A stretch of 64,000 nt of DNA from contig NC_022584.1 in assembly GCF_000479335.1 (NCBI RefSeq), positions 434,001 through 498,000 on the forward strand, written 5' to 3'. The position numbers and the translations under genes are program-made. The DNA comes from Streptococcus ilei. Lineage in GTDB: Bacteria; Bacillota; Bacilli; Lactobacillales; Streptococcaceae. This document shows positions 36,456-44,603 of the stretch, piece after piece (position 1 is the first letter of the stretch; each line of letters begins with the position of its first letter). The notes beneath the pieces are model-generated. The model saw only the letters and a program-made list of their open reading frames with translations, had not been told where the DNA came from and made no database searches.

Positions 36456-37445
36456 ATGAAATACATTATTAATTATTCAAATGATACTGCTTTTAATATT
36501 GCTTTAGAAGAGTATGCTTTTAAACATCTCCTTGATGAAGATCAAATCTTTATTCTTTGGATTAACAAGCCATCTATTATTGTAGGTCGTCACCAAAATA
36601 CCATCGAAGAAATTAACCGTGATTATGTTCGCGAAAATGGAATTGAAGTAGTACGTCGTATCAGTGGTGGTGGAGCTGTTTACCATGATTTGAACAACCT
36701 TAACTATACCATCATTTCTAAAGAAGATGAAACTAAAGCATTTGACTTCAAGAGTTTCTCAACTCCAGTTATCAATACTTTAGCTCAACTTGGGGTTAAG
36801 GCTGAATTCACGGGTCGTAACGACCTGGAGATCGACGGTAAGAAATTCTGTGGGAATGCCCAAGCCTATATCAATGGCCGGATCATGCACCATGGTTGCC
36901 TTCTTTTTGACGTTGATTTGTCTGTCCTTGCTAATGCTCTCAAGGTGTCTAAAGACAAGTTTGAGTCTAAGGGTGTTAAATCAGTTCGTGCTCGTGTCAC
37001 CAATATTATCGACGAATTGCCAGAAAAAATCACAGTTGAAGAGTTTCGTGATCTGCTTCTGGACTACATGAAGAAAGAATATCCTGAAATGATGGAGTAT
37101 GTCTTCTCAGATGAAGAATTGGCGGAGATTAACCGTATCAAGGAAACCAAGTTTGGTACCTGGGATTGGAACTATGGGAAGTCCCCTGAATACAATGTCC
37201 GTCGTGGCACTAAATTCCCTAGCGGTAAGGTTGAAATCTACGCTAACGTTATTGAATCAAAAATCCAAGACATCAAGATCTATGGAGACTTCTTCGGTAT
37301 CGAAGACGTAGCAGCAGTAGAAGATGTCCTTCGTGGTGTCAAATACGAACGCGAAGACGTTCTCAAAGCCCTTCAAACTATTAACCTAGGTCGCTACTTC
37401 GCAGGAATCACTGCAGAAGAAATTGCTGAGGCTGTGGTGGAATAA
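36456..37445 (+). CDS. lplA: Lipoate-protein ligase
   Basis: A 329-residue LplA that activates lipoate with ATP and attaches it to lipoyl domains. It shows the N-terminal RRISGGGAVYHDLNNLNYT (~69-87), GRNDLEIDGKKFCGNAQ (~122-138) with the catalytic Lys, and the C-terminal accessory domain. AAAGGA precedes the start. It sits directly after pdhD, whose lipoyl domain is its obvious substrate here. Confidence 0.93.
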   Translation: MKYIINYSNDTAFNIALEEYAFKHLLDEDQIFILWINKPSIIVGRHQNTIEEINRDYVRENGIEVVRRISGGGAVYHDLNNLNYTIISKEDETKAFDFKSFSTPVINTLAQLGVKAEFTGRNDLEIDGKKFCGNAQAYINGRIMHHGCLLFDVDLSVLANALKVSKDKFESKGVKSVRARVTNIIDELPEKITVEEFRDLLLDYMKKEYPEMMEYVFSDEELAEINRIKETKFGTWDWNYGKSPEYNVRRGTKFPSGKVEIYANVIESKIQDIKIYGDFFGIEDVAAVEDVLRGVKYEREDVLKALQTINLGRYFAGITAEEIAEAVVE

Positions 37446-37554
37446 AGTAAAAGATATCCATGTTTAATGGATATCTTTTATCTTAAACTTGATATTCAAA
37501 AATAATGAGTGTAGAATATAGAGGAAATCTGAAACAAAAAGGGGATCAAATTCA

Positions 37555-38196
37555 ATGATGAAAGTTCCAGTAGAAAATCTTGGTCTATTTGAACAGTTAG
37601 ATCGTATCGTAGTGGCTTTTTTTAGGAAGGAACAACCTTCTAGACCATATAATTTGAATATCAGTATTACACAGGAACACCTTGACCAGAAAAAGCAAGA
37701 GCTAGAACCATTAGGCTATCAAGCTGTCCAACTACCATTAGGAATGGCTTTAGATAATATCATTCAGCAACCTCATTATCAAAACTTAATCATTGGTGGA
37801 CTTGCTCCCGACGAAATTATAGTCAGCAAAGAAGAATTAATGCCTTTGAAAGATATCGTGGATAGTTTTTGTATTATGTACGCTGCAGCGAATAACAGAC
37901 TGGAAAATAGTAAGGCTTATGAATTAATGAAAGATAAGACGGTTTATTTTATTGGTAAACTATTTACAGATATTCCAAAAGCTGGTGATGAAATTGCTTA
38001 TTTAGGAATTGATCGAATAGCGAGCTATGGTACACCATATGAAGCAGTTAAATGCTTTTTAACGAAAGAGAGTGCAGAGAAGTTCAATAGTGAAAAAAGA
38101 CCTGTCACTCCTGCAAACTTGGCCTATCTAAAATCATTCTGGGGTAAACCAGTTATTATTGAGCCCCATCGTAATTATTGGATCGAATTTTTATAG
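37555..38196 (+). CDS. Conserved hypothetical protein, possibly SseB-like
   Basis: A 213-residue soluble protein that I do not recognise with certainty. It has no signal peptide, membrane helix or obvious metal motif. The C-terminal segment KPVIIEPHRNYWIEF and the central SKEELMPLKDIVD recall SseB/immunity-like folds, but this is a weak resemblance. Start at 37555 with GGGG ten bases upstream; the adjacent ATG at 37558 is equally possible. Its codon use and spacing look like a normal gene. It ends at a shared terminator before xerS, which is convergent. Confidence 0.65.
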   Translation: MMKVPVENLGLFEQLDRIVVAFFRKEQPSRPYNLNISITQEHLDQKKQELEPLGYQAVQLPLGMALDNIIQQPHYQNLIIGGLAPDEIIVSKEELMPLKDIVDSFCIMYAAANNRLENSKAYELMKDKTVYFIGKLFTDIPKAGDEIAYLGIDRIASYGTPYEAVKCFLTKESAEKFNSEKRPVTPANLAYLKSFWGKPVIIEPHRNYWIEFL

Positions 38197-38203
38197 AAAG
38201 AAC

Positions 38204-38243
38204 AAAAGAGCGTAAGATTCTATCAAAGATCTACGCTCTTTTT
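38204..38243. terminator. Bidirectional terminator between the 37555 gene and xerS
   Basis: AAAAGAGCGTA and TACGCTCTTTTT form a 10-bp stem with flanking A and T runs on both sides. Confidence 0.85.
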
Positions 38244-38260
38244 CTAACACTAAAGATATT

Positions 38261-38278
38261 ACATAATTTATATTATGT
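38261..38278 (+). repeat. ACATAA-N6-TTATGT palindrome, copy 2
   Basis: Perfect 6+6 inverted repeat three bases from the xerS stop codon, in a convergent gap. Confidence 0.6.
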
Positions 38279-38281
38279 ATC

Positions 38282-39352
38282 TCATAAACTATCCAAGGCA
38301 TTTTTCTGTTCGTCATTAACGATATGGGTATACAAGTCTGTTACTTGTGTGCTGGCATGTCCTAGCTGATGGCTGACCAAAACTTGGGATTTGGTGGCAT
38401 CATAGAGACGGGTAGCAAGAGTATGTCTTAGTTTGTGGGGGGTCACGCGGATTTTGAAGTCTTCTGAATACTTGGCCACCATCTTTTCAACACTAGAAGC
38501 ATCAATCCGGTTTGGAACACCTCGATACAAGGTTAAGAAGAGGGCTGTATCAGTCTTTTCTGTCTTATAACGTTTGTCTCGAATAGCAAGATATTGCTCT
38601 AAATAGGGTTTAGCAAAGGCAGCAACATTGACAGAGTCTCGTTTTCCACCTTTTCGAGTAACGTCAATCACCATCATCTTAAGGTTGAGATCTCGAAGAT
38701 CTAGGTTAACTGCTTCAGAGAGACGGACACCAGAGGCAAGAAGAAGTGCGATAATGGCTAAATCTCGCTCTTTATTCTTATTAAAGGAGGATAAGGCGCG
38801 ATTTGAAAGTGTTTGAGGGTATTCCTGGTCGATATAGTTCAGGAAACCTTCTGTCTCATCACCTAAAAAGAGCTTTTGCTTGATATTTTCAGCCCGTGCC
38901 GCCAAAGTTTCTTTCTTTTTCTTGGTAGCAACCTTCTTCATGACGTTGCGGTAGAAATAAGGTTCTCCTTGCTCATTTTCAACTTCCTCAGTCAAGTATT
39001 TATAGAGACTGGAAAGTGCAGAAAGGGTACGGTTAATCGTTGTTTGGGAAACCCCGTTTTTTGTCGTATTGGCATTGAGCAGAGGACGTTCACGTAAGTA
39101 AAGAATAAAGGATTCCATGTCTTTCTTGGTCATGTGCTCCAGGACGTCTAAAGGGATCTCGGCCATGGTATCAGCATCCGATATACCAGATTCTAAGACC
39201 CAGGTGAAAAATCGATCGTATTCCTTTAAGTATTCGTACAAGGTTGTAAAACTGTATGGAACAGCCAGTTTCGATTGGTAATATTCCAATACATACCAGG
39301 GCATGACTTGTTTGAGTTTATCAATCCGTTCTAATAAGATCTCGCGTTTCAT
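38282..39352 (-). CDS. xerS: Tyrosine recombinase XerS
   Basis: A 356-residue recombinase that resolves chromosome dimers at difSL in streptococci and lactococci. The catalytic set is present: Arg in [10 protein letters not shown] (~215), [12 protein letters not shown] (~304-315), and [15 protein letters not shown] with the nucleophilic Tyr near the end. The N-terminal SAM-like DNA-binding domain covers ~1-150. The ATG at 39352 has GGAG six bases upstream and gives the known XerS length; 39364 is also open. The -10 region (TATACT) lies in the palindrome CTATACTA-G-TAGTATAG at 39371-39387. Its target site is ~50 bases upstream. Confidence 0.95.
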   Translation of the reverse strand: MKREILLERIDKLKQVMPWYVLEYYQSKLAVPYSFTTLYEYLKEYDRFFTWVLESGISDADTMAEIPLDVLEHMTKKDMESFILYLRERPLLNANTTKNGVSQTTINRTLSALSSLYKYLTEEVENEQGEPYFYRNVMKKVATKKKKETLAARAENIKQKLFLGDETEGFLNYIDQEYPQTLSNRALSSFNKNKERDLAIIALLLASGVRLSEAVNLDLRDLNLKMMVIDVTRKGGKRDSVNVAAFAKPYLEQYLAIRDKRYKTEKTDTALFLTLYRGVPNRIDASSVEKMVAKYSEDFKIRVTPHKLRHTLATRLYDATKSQVLVSHQLGHASTQVTDLYTHIVNDEQKNALDSL

Positions 39353-39400
39353 GTTTTTCTCCAAATCTTTCTATACTAGTAGTATAGCATAGCCAGATAT

Positions 39401-39434
39401 ATTTTTCAAGAAAATTATAGTTTTTCGGAAAGAT
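39401..39434 (-). other. dif: difSL chromosome-dimer resolution site
   Basis: On the minus strand the sequence reads ATCTTTCCGAA then AACTATAATTTTCTTGAAA, which matches the streptococcal/lactococcal difSL site as I remember it, including its location directly upstream of xerS. Two arms surround a short AT centre. It marks the replication terminus, in keeping with the change of dominant gene strand at this point. Confidence 0.88.
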
Positions 39435-39495
39435 GTTATAGGGGTTATATAGGACTGTTTTGTATCTCTTTCTATACTAGATCCCTTTCAAACAC

Positions 39496-39534
39496 AAAAC
39501 AATCAGTAAATCTCCCGGATCTACTGATTGTTTT
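39496..39534. terminator. Terminator downstream of the acetyl esterase gene
   Basis: AAAACAATCAGTA and TACTGATTGTTTT form a 13-bp stem. The T-runs allow function on either strand; it serves the minus-strand gene ending at 39548. Confidence 0.82.
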
Positions 39535-39547
39535 CTTCTGTAACTTA

Positions 39548-40531
39548 TTATTTTTCTACATACTGAAATGGAATCTTGCTACCACAGAGCCAATTATAGA
39601 CTCGATCATTGACTTGAACATTCATAGCTTCGTGGGCATAATCTGGCATGATTAAATGCTCTTTTGGACATTTTAATCGATTATAAATGGCAAACTGCGT
39701 TTCAGGATAACAGACATCATCATCCAGCCCTGTAATCATGTGAACCTGTCCTTTGATGCGATGGGCAAAGTTTTTTACATCAATATAGGCCAATGTCTGA
39801 ATCAAACGATCTTCGGTTTCGTGGAATGGATCATGGAACTTGAAATAACGGAAAAGCTCGTCATATGCCTCGCTGGTGTTCCCAATCTCCAATACTCGTC
39901 TGAAATCTGATAAGAATGGATAAATAGCTACCGTTCGTTGTATACGAGGATTCAATCCAGCAGCAACCAGGGCCAAGGCACCACCTTGTGAGGCTCCATA
40001 GCTGGCAAGTTTGCTGTCATCTACTTGAGGAAGGCTGGCTACAATTTCAATTAACTGGTAAAGATCTAAGTAGACATCCTTATAAAAGAGCTCATCTGGA
40101 CCTTCCACGGCGCCACGGATAATCTGTCCTTTTACCGTATTTCCAAGTGGTGAACGATCTCCGTCGGTTGAAAAGCCTGACTGACCTCTTACATCCATAG
40201 TCACAACACCATAGCCGGCTACTGTATAAGGCAGCATGTCAGACCAATCCCAACAACGGCCCATATAGCCATGAAAATGGAAAATAACTGGAACCTTTTG
40301 ATCCGTTTTTGGGAGAACAACCCGCGCATAAACAAGCCCATCTCGTGTTCCTTTAAAGGTTAATTCATAACAAATCACATTTGGAATGCTGAAATCTTGT
40401 TCTTCGAGCTTGTATTCAGGCAGACTAGTAAGGTTTGCTAGGGCTTGATCCCAAAAAGCATCAAAATCTGCGGGAACCTCATCTCGTCCCTTATAATCTT
40501 TCATTGTTTCTAATAATTTGGGATCTTTCAT
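39548..40531 (-). CDS. Acetyl xylan esterase / cephalosporin-C deacetylase family (AXE1)
   Basis: A 327-residue carbohydrate esterase family 7 protein. It shows FHFHGYMGRCWDWSD (~91-105), YGASQGGALALVAA with the nucleophile Ser (~178), the acid in ITGLDDDVCYPETQF and the His in DYAHEAMNV near the C-terminus. The length is standard and there is no signal peptide, so it probably deacetylates imported oligosaccharides. GGAGG precedes the ATG. It is transcribed from its own promoter after an unrelated hydrolase gene. Confidence 0.9.
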   Translation of the reverse strand: MKDPKLLETMKDYKGRDEVPADFDAFWDQALANLTSLPEYKLEEQDFSIPNVICYELTFKGTRDGLVYARVVLPKTDQKVPVIFHFHGYMGRCWDWSDMLPYTVAGYGVVTMDVRGQSGFSTDGDRSPLGNTVKGQIIRGAVEGPDELFYKDVYLDLYQLIEIVASLPQVDDSKLASYGASQGGALALVAAGLNPRIQRTVAIYPFLSDFRRVLEIGNTSEAYDELFRYFKFHDPFHETEDRLIQTLAYIDVKNFAHRIKGQVHMITGLDDDVCYPETQFAIYNRLKCPKEHLIMPDYAHEAMNVQVNDRVYNWLCGSKIPFQYVEK

Positions 40532-40566
40532 ATAATCCTCCTTAAGTATGTGTAATCGCTACCAAA

Positions 40567-40595
40567 AATGTACCATATTTACTTAAGGATTGCAA
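40567..40595 (-). promoter_or_regulatory. Promoter of the acetyl esterase gene
   Basis: On the minus strand TTGCAA (40595-40590), 17 bases and TACATT (40572-40567) preceded by TGG. A 10-bp inverted repeat TCCTTAAGTA...TACTTAAGGA brackets the -10, its downstream arm overlapping the Shine-Dalgarno. The palindrome at 40612-40629 lies just upstream of the -35. Confidence 0.65.
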
Positions 40596-40611
40596 GAGAC
40601 AAATAAAAATT

Positions 40612-40629
40612 ACATAACCGAAATTATGT
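40612..40629 (-). repeat. ACATAA-N6-TTATGT palindrome, copy 3
   Basis: The best copy: the arms extend to AATTACATAA and TTATGTAATT, 10 bp each around CCGAAA. It lies ~17 bases upstream of the acetyl esterase -35. Confidence 0.65.
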
Positions 40630-40636
40630 AATTTAC

Positions 40637-41404
40637 TTATAGATTCAAAAATAGACTTAATTGTTTCACTAGATCTGGATTAGTGGGTAAAGCTGAATGA
40701 TGAGCTTTACGACCGTTTAAATTCACTTCTGTATAGGCTTGTTTCTCAAAAATAGATTGTGCTGCTTGGGCACTAGAAAGGGGGACGATCCCGTCTGATT
40801 TTCCAGCAAAGCTACCGACAAAGTTAAGGACCTCTACTTCTTTTTCTAAGCGATGCTTCCATTTTTGAAAATCATCATACATTTCCTGATTGAATTGGTA
40901 AGGACTGCCAATAATAGCGAGCTTGCTCACGGTAAGTTTTTTCTTTTCTAAAAAACCACTTTCCAATAAGCCAGTCAAAACTAGTCCACCATTGGAGTGC
41001 CCGACTGCCTTGAACTCTGTAAAATAATAGTGATCAAGGAGGTAGGTGATGGCGATCTTAAGGGATTCGATTTGCTGCTTGATATTGCTGTAGCCATCTC
41101 GATTGTTCTCGAAGCCAATCACAATCATCGGATTCGGCTCTTTCGTATTCAGTCTTCCCTCCATTTCTATAGAATCATCATTATTGACTTTTATTTTTAA
41201 GAGACTCTGTTTTTTTCTAGAAAAGCGATGGAGCATGCGGATGGTTCCGTTGAATCGCTGGATACTGGCTGAACTCCCAGGTACAAAGATGATTGGCCTG
41301 ATTGGTGGTTTCTTTGACCCTTTAGGAAATTCAAAGGGCTTTCTGTGCGAAGAAAACAGTCTTACAAAGAAACGAATGACTTGTTGAAATAGTTTTTTTA
41401 ACAT
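40637..41404 (-). CDS. Alpha/beta hydrolase, DUF915 family
   Basis: A 255-residue hydrolase. The N-terminus (LFQQVIRFFVRLFSSHRK) is amphipathic and basic and may anchor it to the membrane. The oxyanion segment IIFVPGSSAS (~38-47) and the nucleophile GHSNGG (~135-140) are clear; SDGIVPLSSA supplies the acid and KAHHSAL the His. DUF915 proteins are lipase-like. It is 65 bases downstream of ffh with a hairpin between. Confidence 0.82.
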   Translation of the reverse strand: MLKKLFQQVIRFFVRLFSSHRKPFEFPKGSKKPPIRPIIFVPGSSASIQRFNGTIRMLHRFSRKKQSLLKIKVNNDDSIEMEGRLNTKEPNPMIVIGFENNRDGYSNIKQQIESLKIAITYLLDHYYFTEFKAVGHSNGGLVLTGLLESGFLEKKKLTVSKLAIIGSPYQFNQEMYDDFQKWKHRLEKEVEVLNFVGSFAGKSDGIVPLSSAQAAQSIFEKQAYTEVNLNGRKAHHSALPTNPDLVKQLSLFLNL

Positions 41405-41420
41405 CTTTCCTCTAGTAGTA

Positions 41421-41467
41421 GTTTCTAAAAGAACCCAGAACAGTGTGTTCCAGGCCCTCTTAGAAAC
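41421..41467 (-). promoter_or_regulatory. Long hairpin between ffh and the DUF915 gene
   Basis: GTTTCTAA...TTAGAAAC encloses GGAACA-CAC-TGTTC, giving a 47-base stem-loop directly after the ffh stop. There is no T-run, so it is more likely an mRNA-end stabiliser or partial terminator than a full terminator. Confidence 0.6.
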
Positions 41468-41469
41468 GA

Positions 41470-43041
41470 TTATTTCCGTTTTTTCTTATTTTTGCGCATT
41501 TGTTTGGCCATCTTGTTCATCGCCCGTTTCATCATGAATTCACCGGCTTTTCCTTTGAGACCACCACCAAACATTTGGCTCATATCAGGCATTCCAGCGC
41601 CTCCACCAAGAGCTGACAAGTCAGGCATGCCACCTTGACCCATCATGCCTTCGAGGGCAGACATATCAGGCATTCCACCAGGCATATTCTTCGGCATATT
41701 ATTTGGATTGAGCCCCATTTGTTTCATCATCTTGTTCATATCGCCAGAGAGGACGCCTTGCATCATCTGTTTGGCTTGATTAAAGTCCTTGATGAATTTA
41801 TTGACTTCGACAAAGCTATTTCCTGAACCAGCAGCAATCCGACGACGACGGCTTGGATTTAACAAATCTGGATTTTCACGTTCAGCTGGGGTCATGGATG
41901 ATACGATCGCACGTTTGCGAGCAATTTCTCGTTCATCGACCTTGAGGTTCTTCATGGCTGGATTGTTGGCCATCCCTGGAAGCATCTTGAGCAGGTCTTC
42001 CATTGGTCCCATGTTTTGAACTTGATCTAATTGATCGATGAAGTCATTAAAATCGAAGGTATTTTCCCGCATCTTCTCAGCGAGTTCAAGGGAACGTTTC
42101 TCATCGTATTCTTGAGAAGCCTTCTCGATCAGCGTCAGCATATCCCCCATACCGAGGATCCGACCAGACATGCGGTCTGGGTGGAAGGTTTCGATATCAG
42201 TGATTTTTTCACCAGTACCAGTGAACTTGATTGGCTTCCCAGTAATCTGACGGACAGAAAGGGCCGCACCACCACGGGTATCCCCATCAATCTTGGTCAA
42301 GATCACCCCGGTCACTTCGAGTTGTTCGTTGAACTCACGCGCCACATTGGCCGCTTCTTGACCGATCATGGCATCGACAACCAAGAGGATTTCATTTGGC
42401 TCAGCAAGGGCTTTGACATCACGCAACTCGCCCATGAGTTTTTCATCGATTTGCAGACGACCCGCCGTATCGATCAAGACATAGTCATTGTGGTTGGCTC
42501 TCGCTTGCTCCAAACCTTGACGAACGATCTCCACTGCAGGGACTTCTGTACCAAGTGAAAAGACAGGGACATTAATCTGCTGACCAAGGGTCTTCAACTG
42601 GTCGATGGCTGCTGGACGATAGATATCGGCCGCAATCATCAAAGGACGTGCATTTTCTTCCTTGACCAATTTGTTGGCCAATTTCCCAGCAAAGGTTGTT
42701 TTACCAGCCCCTTGAAGACCGACCATCATGATAATGGTTGGAATCTTTGGAGATTTGATAATGTCTGCTGTTTCTGAACCTAAAATCGCTGTCAATTCTT
42801 CATCGACAATCTTTACGATTTGTTGGGCAGGGTTGAGGGTTTCGATGACCTCATGACCTACGGCCCGCTCACGGACGCGTTTGATGAAGTCTTTTACAAC
42901 AGGAAGGGCAACGTCGGCCTCTAAGAGGGCTAGACGAATCTCTTTGGTTGCCTCTTGGACATCTGCTTCAGAGATTTTCCCTTTCTTACGAAGATTTTTA
43001 AAGACGTTTTGTAAACGTTCGGTTAAGCTTTCAAATGCCAT
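41470..43041 (-). CDS. ffh: Signal recognition particle protein Ffh
   Basis: A 523-residue SRP54 GTPase that delivers nascent membrane proteins with 4.5S RNA to FtsY. The N domain (~1-90) is followed by the G domain with VGLQGAGKTTFAGKLA (~106-121), DTAGR and TKIDGDTRGG. The C-terminal M domain is rich in methionine and glycine (GGMPDMSALEGMMGQGG). It is the last gene of a unit with ylxM, as is usual in Firmicutes, with a small extra gene between them. Confidence 0.96.
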   Translation of the reverse strand: MAFESLTERLQNVFKNLRKKGKISEADVQEATKEIRLALLEADVALPVVKDFIKRVRERAVGHEVIETLNPAQQIVKIVDEELTAILGSETADIIKSPKIPTIIMMVGLQGAGKTTFAGKLANKLVKEENARPLMIAADIYRPAAIDQLKTLGQQINVPVFSLGTEVPAVEIVRQGLEQARANHNDYVLIDTAGRLQIDEKLMGELRDVKALAEPNEILLVVDAMIGQEAANVAREFNEQLEVTGVILTKIDGDTRGGAALSVRQITGKPIKFTGTGEKITDIETFHPDRMSGRILGMGDMLTLIEKASQEYDEKRSLELAEKMRENTFDFNDFIDQLDQVQNMGPMEDLLKMLPGMANNPAMKNLKVDEREIARKRAIVSSMTPAERENPDLLNPSRRRRIAAGSGNSFVEVNKFIKDFNQAKQMMQGVLSGDMNKMMKQMGLNPNNMPKNMPGGMPDMSALEGMMGQGGMPDLSALGGGAGMPDMSQMFGGGLKGKAGEFMMKRAMNKMAKQMRKNKKKRK

Positions 43042-43058
43042 TATTTTCTCCTATTTTT

Positions 43059-43274
43059 TCAATTCAGTGGAAATCGTCCGAAATGTTGGAAACATTCTAG
43101 TTCTTCGGGTGTAACTTCTTTCATGATTTCATTTGGATATCCCCAACAGCTAAAACCTATTTGCATAGCCTTGGAGATATCATTGGGCGAGATAATCTGT
43201 AGCCGACTAGGAAATGGTTCCTCTGCAGCTAATAATTTACAGGGTATTCCTTTATAGATGACAAGATTTTCCAT
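43059..43274 (-). CDS. Small conserved-looking protein between ylxM and ffh
   Basis: A 71-residue protein, MENLVIYKGIPCKLLAAEEP and onward, with no recognisable domain. It begins two bases after the ylxM stop with GGGAG at good distance and ends 17 bases before ffh, so it is placed and signalled like a real operon member. The composition is mixed, with a GFSCWGYP motif and no membrane helix. Function unknown; a role linked to SRP or co-translational targeting is suggested only by position. Confidence 0.7.
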   Translation of the reverse strand: MENLVIYKGIPCKLLAAEEPFPSRLQIISPNDISKAMQIGFSCWGYPNEIMKEVTPEELECFQHFGRFPLN

Positions 43275-43276
43275 GA

Positions 43277-43609
43277 TTACTCCCGATTGTCAATACTTGA
43301 TAAAATTTCAACCTGCTCTTGTAGAAAAGTATCTTCCGGATAGCGTTCTAAAATCTGATCAAAAATCTGGCTGCGTACAATGTAGTCAGAGTACATATGC
43401 AACTTCATCTCATAATCCTCTAGAATCTTCTCTGTCCGCTTAATATTGTCATAAACCGCCTGACGGCTCACTCCAAACTCTTCCGCAATCTCAGCTAAGC
43501 TGTAGTCATCTGCGTAATAAAGCTCGATGTAGTTCATTTGCTTGTCCGTTAAGAGCGCTGCGTAAAACTCAAAGAGCGCATTCATTCGGTTGGTTTTCTC
43601 AATTTCCAT
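43277..43609 (-). CDS. ylxM: SRP-associated helix-turn-helix protein YlxM (UPF0122)
   Basis: A 110-residue protein of the UPF0122/YlxM family with a sigma-factor-like [23 protein letters not shown] then [18 protein letters not shown]. It is encoded with ffh and in streptococci has been linked to the SRP pathway. A TATAAT preceded by TGA (43622-43617) predicts a transcript start at 43610, one base before the ATG at 43609, so the message is probably leaderless. The in-frame starts further up would lie upstream of the transcript. Confidence 0.9.
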   Translation of the reverse strand: MEIEKTNRMNALFEFYAALLTDKQMNYIELYYADDYSLAEIAEEFGVSRQAVYDNIKRTEKILEDYEMKLHMYSDYIVRSQIFDQILERYPEDTFLQEQVEILSSIDNRE

Positions 43610-43616
43610 ACCTTTC

Positions 43617-43625
43617 ATTATATCA
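43617..43625 (-). promoter_or_regulatory. Extended -10 promoter of ylxM
   Basis: TGATATAAT on the minus strand, directly downstream of the gntR terminator; the T-run of the terminator forms part of the promoter spacer. Confidence 0.6.
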
Positions 43626-43650
43626 AAAAAGCCCGCCAAAGACTAGCGGG
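43625..43650 (-). terminator. Terminator of the gntR gene
   Basis: CCCGC-TAGTCTTTG-GCGGG followed on the minus strand by C and T6. Confidence 0.85.
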
Positions 43651-43744
43651 ACTTACCTATTTTGTCTCATAAGAAACAAGGAGGTCCGATTTCAAATGAT
43701 TTAAAACAAGATTGATGTTTACTAGCGAAAGACTCCTGTGAATT

Positions 43745-43762
43745 ACGTAATATAAATTATGT
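43745..43762 (-). repeat. ACATAA-N6-TTATGT palindrome, copy 4 (one mismatch)
   Basis: ACGTAA-TATAAA-TTATGT, five bases from the gntR stop. One arm has a G for an A. Confidence 0.5.
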
Positions 43763-43766
43763 AAAT

Positions 43767-44465
43767 CTAATTATTTTCTAAGTAAAACTCAAAGCGTTCT
43801 CCAACATATTGGCTCTTTACATACTCAAAAGCGACACCATTATCAAAATATGAGATTTGAGTCAATCCAAGGATGGCCTGTCCTTCGGGGATTTCTAAAT
43901 ATTCAGCAATCTTCTCTTTGGCTAATCGTGCATAGATGGTTTGTTGAGATTTGCCAATTCGATAGCCGTGCTTTTCCAAGGTTTGGAAGAAATGACTGGT
44001 TACTTCTTCTTTCTTGAAGTTCTTGATAAATTTCTCTGGGATGGAGGTAACTTCATAAACGACTGGTACACCATCCGCATAACGAACCCGTTCCATACGT
44101 ACGATTGTTTCAGTCTTGTCGATACCAAGCTTATCTACTTCTTGAAGGCTTGGAATGGTGCGTTTGTATGATATAACCTGTGTCGAAGGAATCTTTCCTT
44201 GGGCCTTCATGATTTCAGTAAAACTGGTTGTCCCCCGCATCTTTTCCTGGACGCGCGTGCTAGCGACAAAGGTCCCACTGCCTACACGACGCTCCAGTAC
44301 TCCTTCTTCTACCAAGAGAGTGATGGCTTGACGGAGGGTCATCCGACTCACCTGGAACTTTTCTGCCAGGTCTCGTTCGCTTGGTAAGCGTTGTCCAATT
44401 TTCCAGATTTTCTGGTCAATTTCGGCTTTAATTTGATCGTGGATTTGTATGTAAGCTGGAATCAT
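43767..44465 (-). CDS. GntR/HutC family transcriptional regulator
   Basis: A 232-residue regulator with an N-terminal winged HTH (LPSERDLAEKFQVSRMTLRQAITLLVEEG, split here at ~27-55) and a C-terminal UTRA ligand-binding domain from about residue 85. UTRA-type regulators such as NagR sense phosphorylated sugars or amino acids. The gene is divergent from guaA, an arrangement also found in other streptococci, but its target is unknown. The shared 138-base gap has GTTATAAC and TACAAT elements that could be the promoter/operator. Confidence 0.88.
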   Translation of the reverse strand: MIPAYIQIHDQIKAEIDQKIWKIGQRLPSERDLAEKFQVSRMTLRQAITLLVEEGVLERRVGSGTFVASTRVQEKMRGTTSFTEIMKAQGKIPSTQVISYKRTIPSLQEVDKLGIDKTETIVRMERVRYADGVPVVYEVTSIPEKFIKNFKKEEVTSHFFQTLEKHGYRIGKSQQTIYARLAKEKIAEYLEIPEGQAILGLTQISYFDNGVAFEYVKSQYVGERFEFYLENN

Positions 44466-44603
44466 ATTGCTACTCTTTCTGTGTGTTATAACCTATTGTA
44501 GCGCAAATTTATCAAATCTTCAATCCTAGTCAGTCTTGATTGGTAATGAAGGGCCTTTTGTGTTAGAATAGAGGAAAAGAATTTTCTAGAAGAAGGGGAA
44601 AAG

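Noticed and set aside
39230..39245. TACGAATA competence box on the minus strand
   Set aside because: It lies inside the xerS coding sequence, far from a gene start, and is best read as a chance match.
22105..43030. Further CCGAAC/GTTCGG hexamers as PurR boxes
   Set aside because: Those in ffh, the ROK gene and the tautomerase gene are within coding sequence and lack the AT-rich flanks of the consensus.
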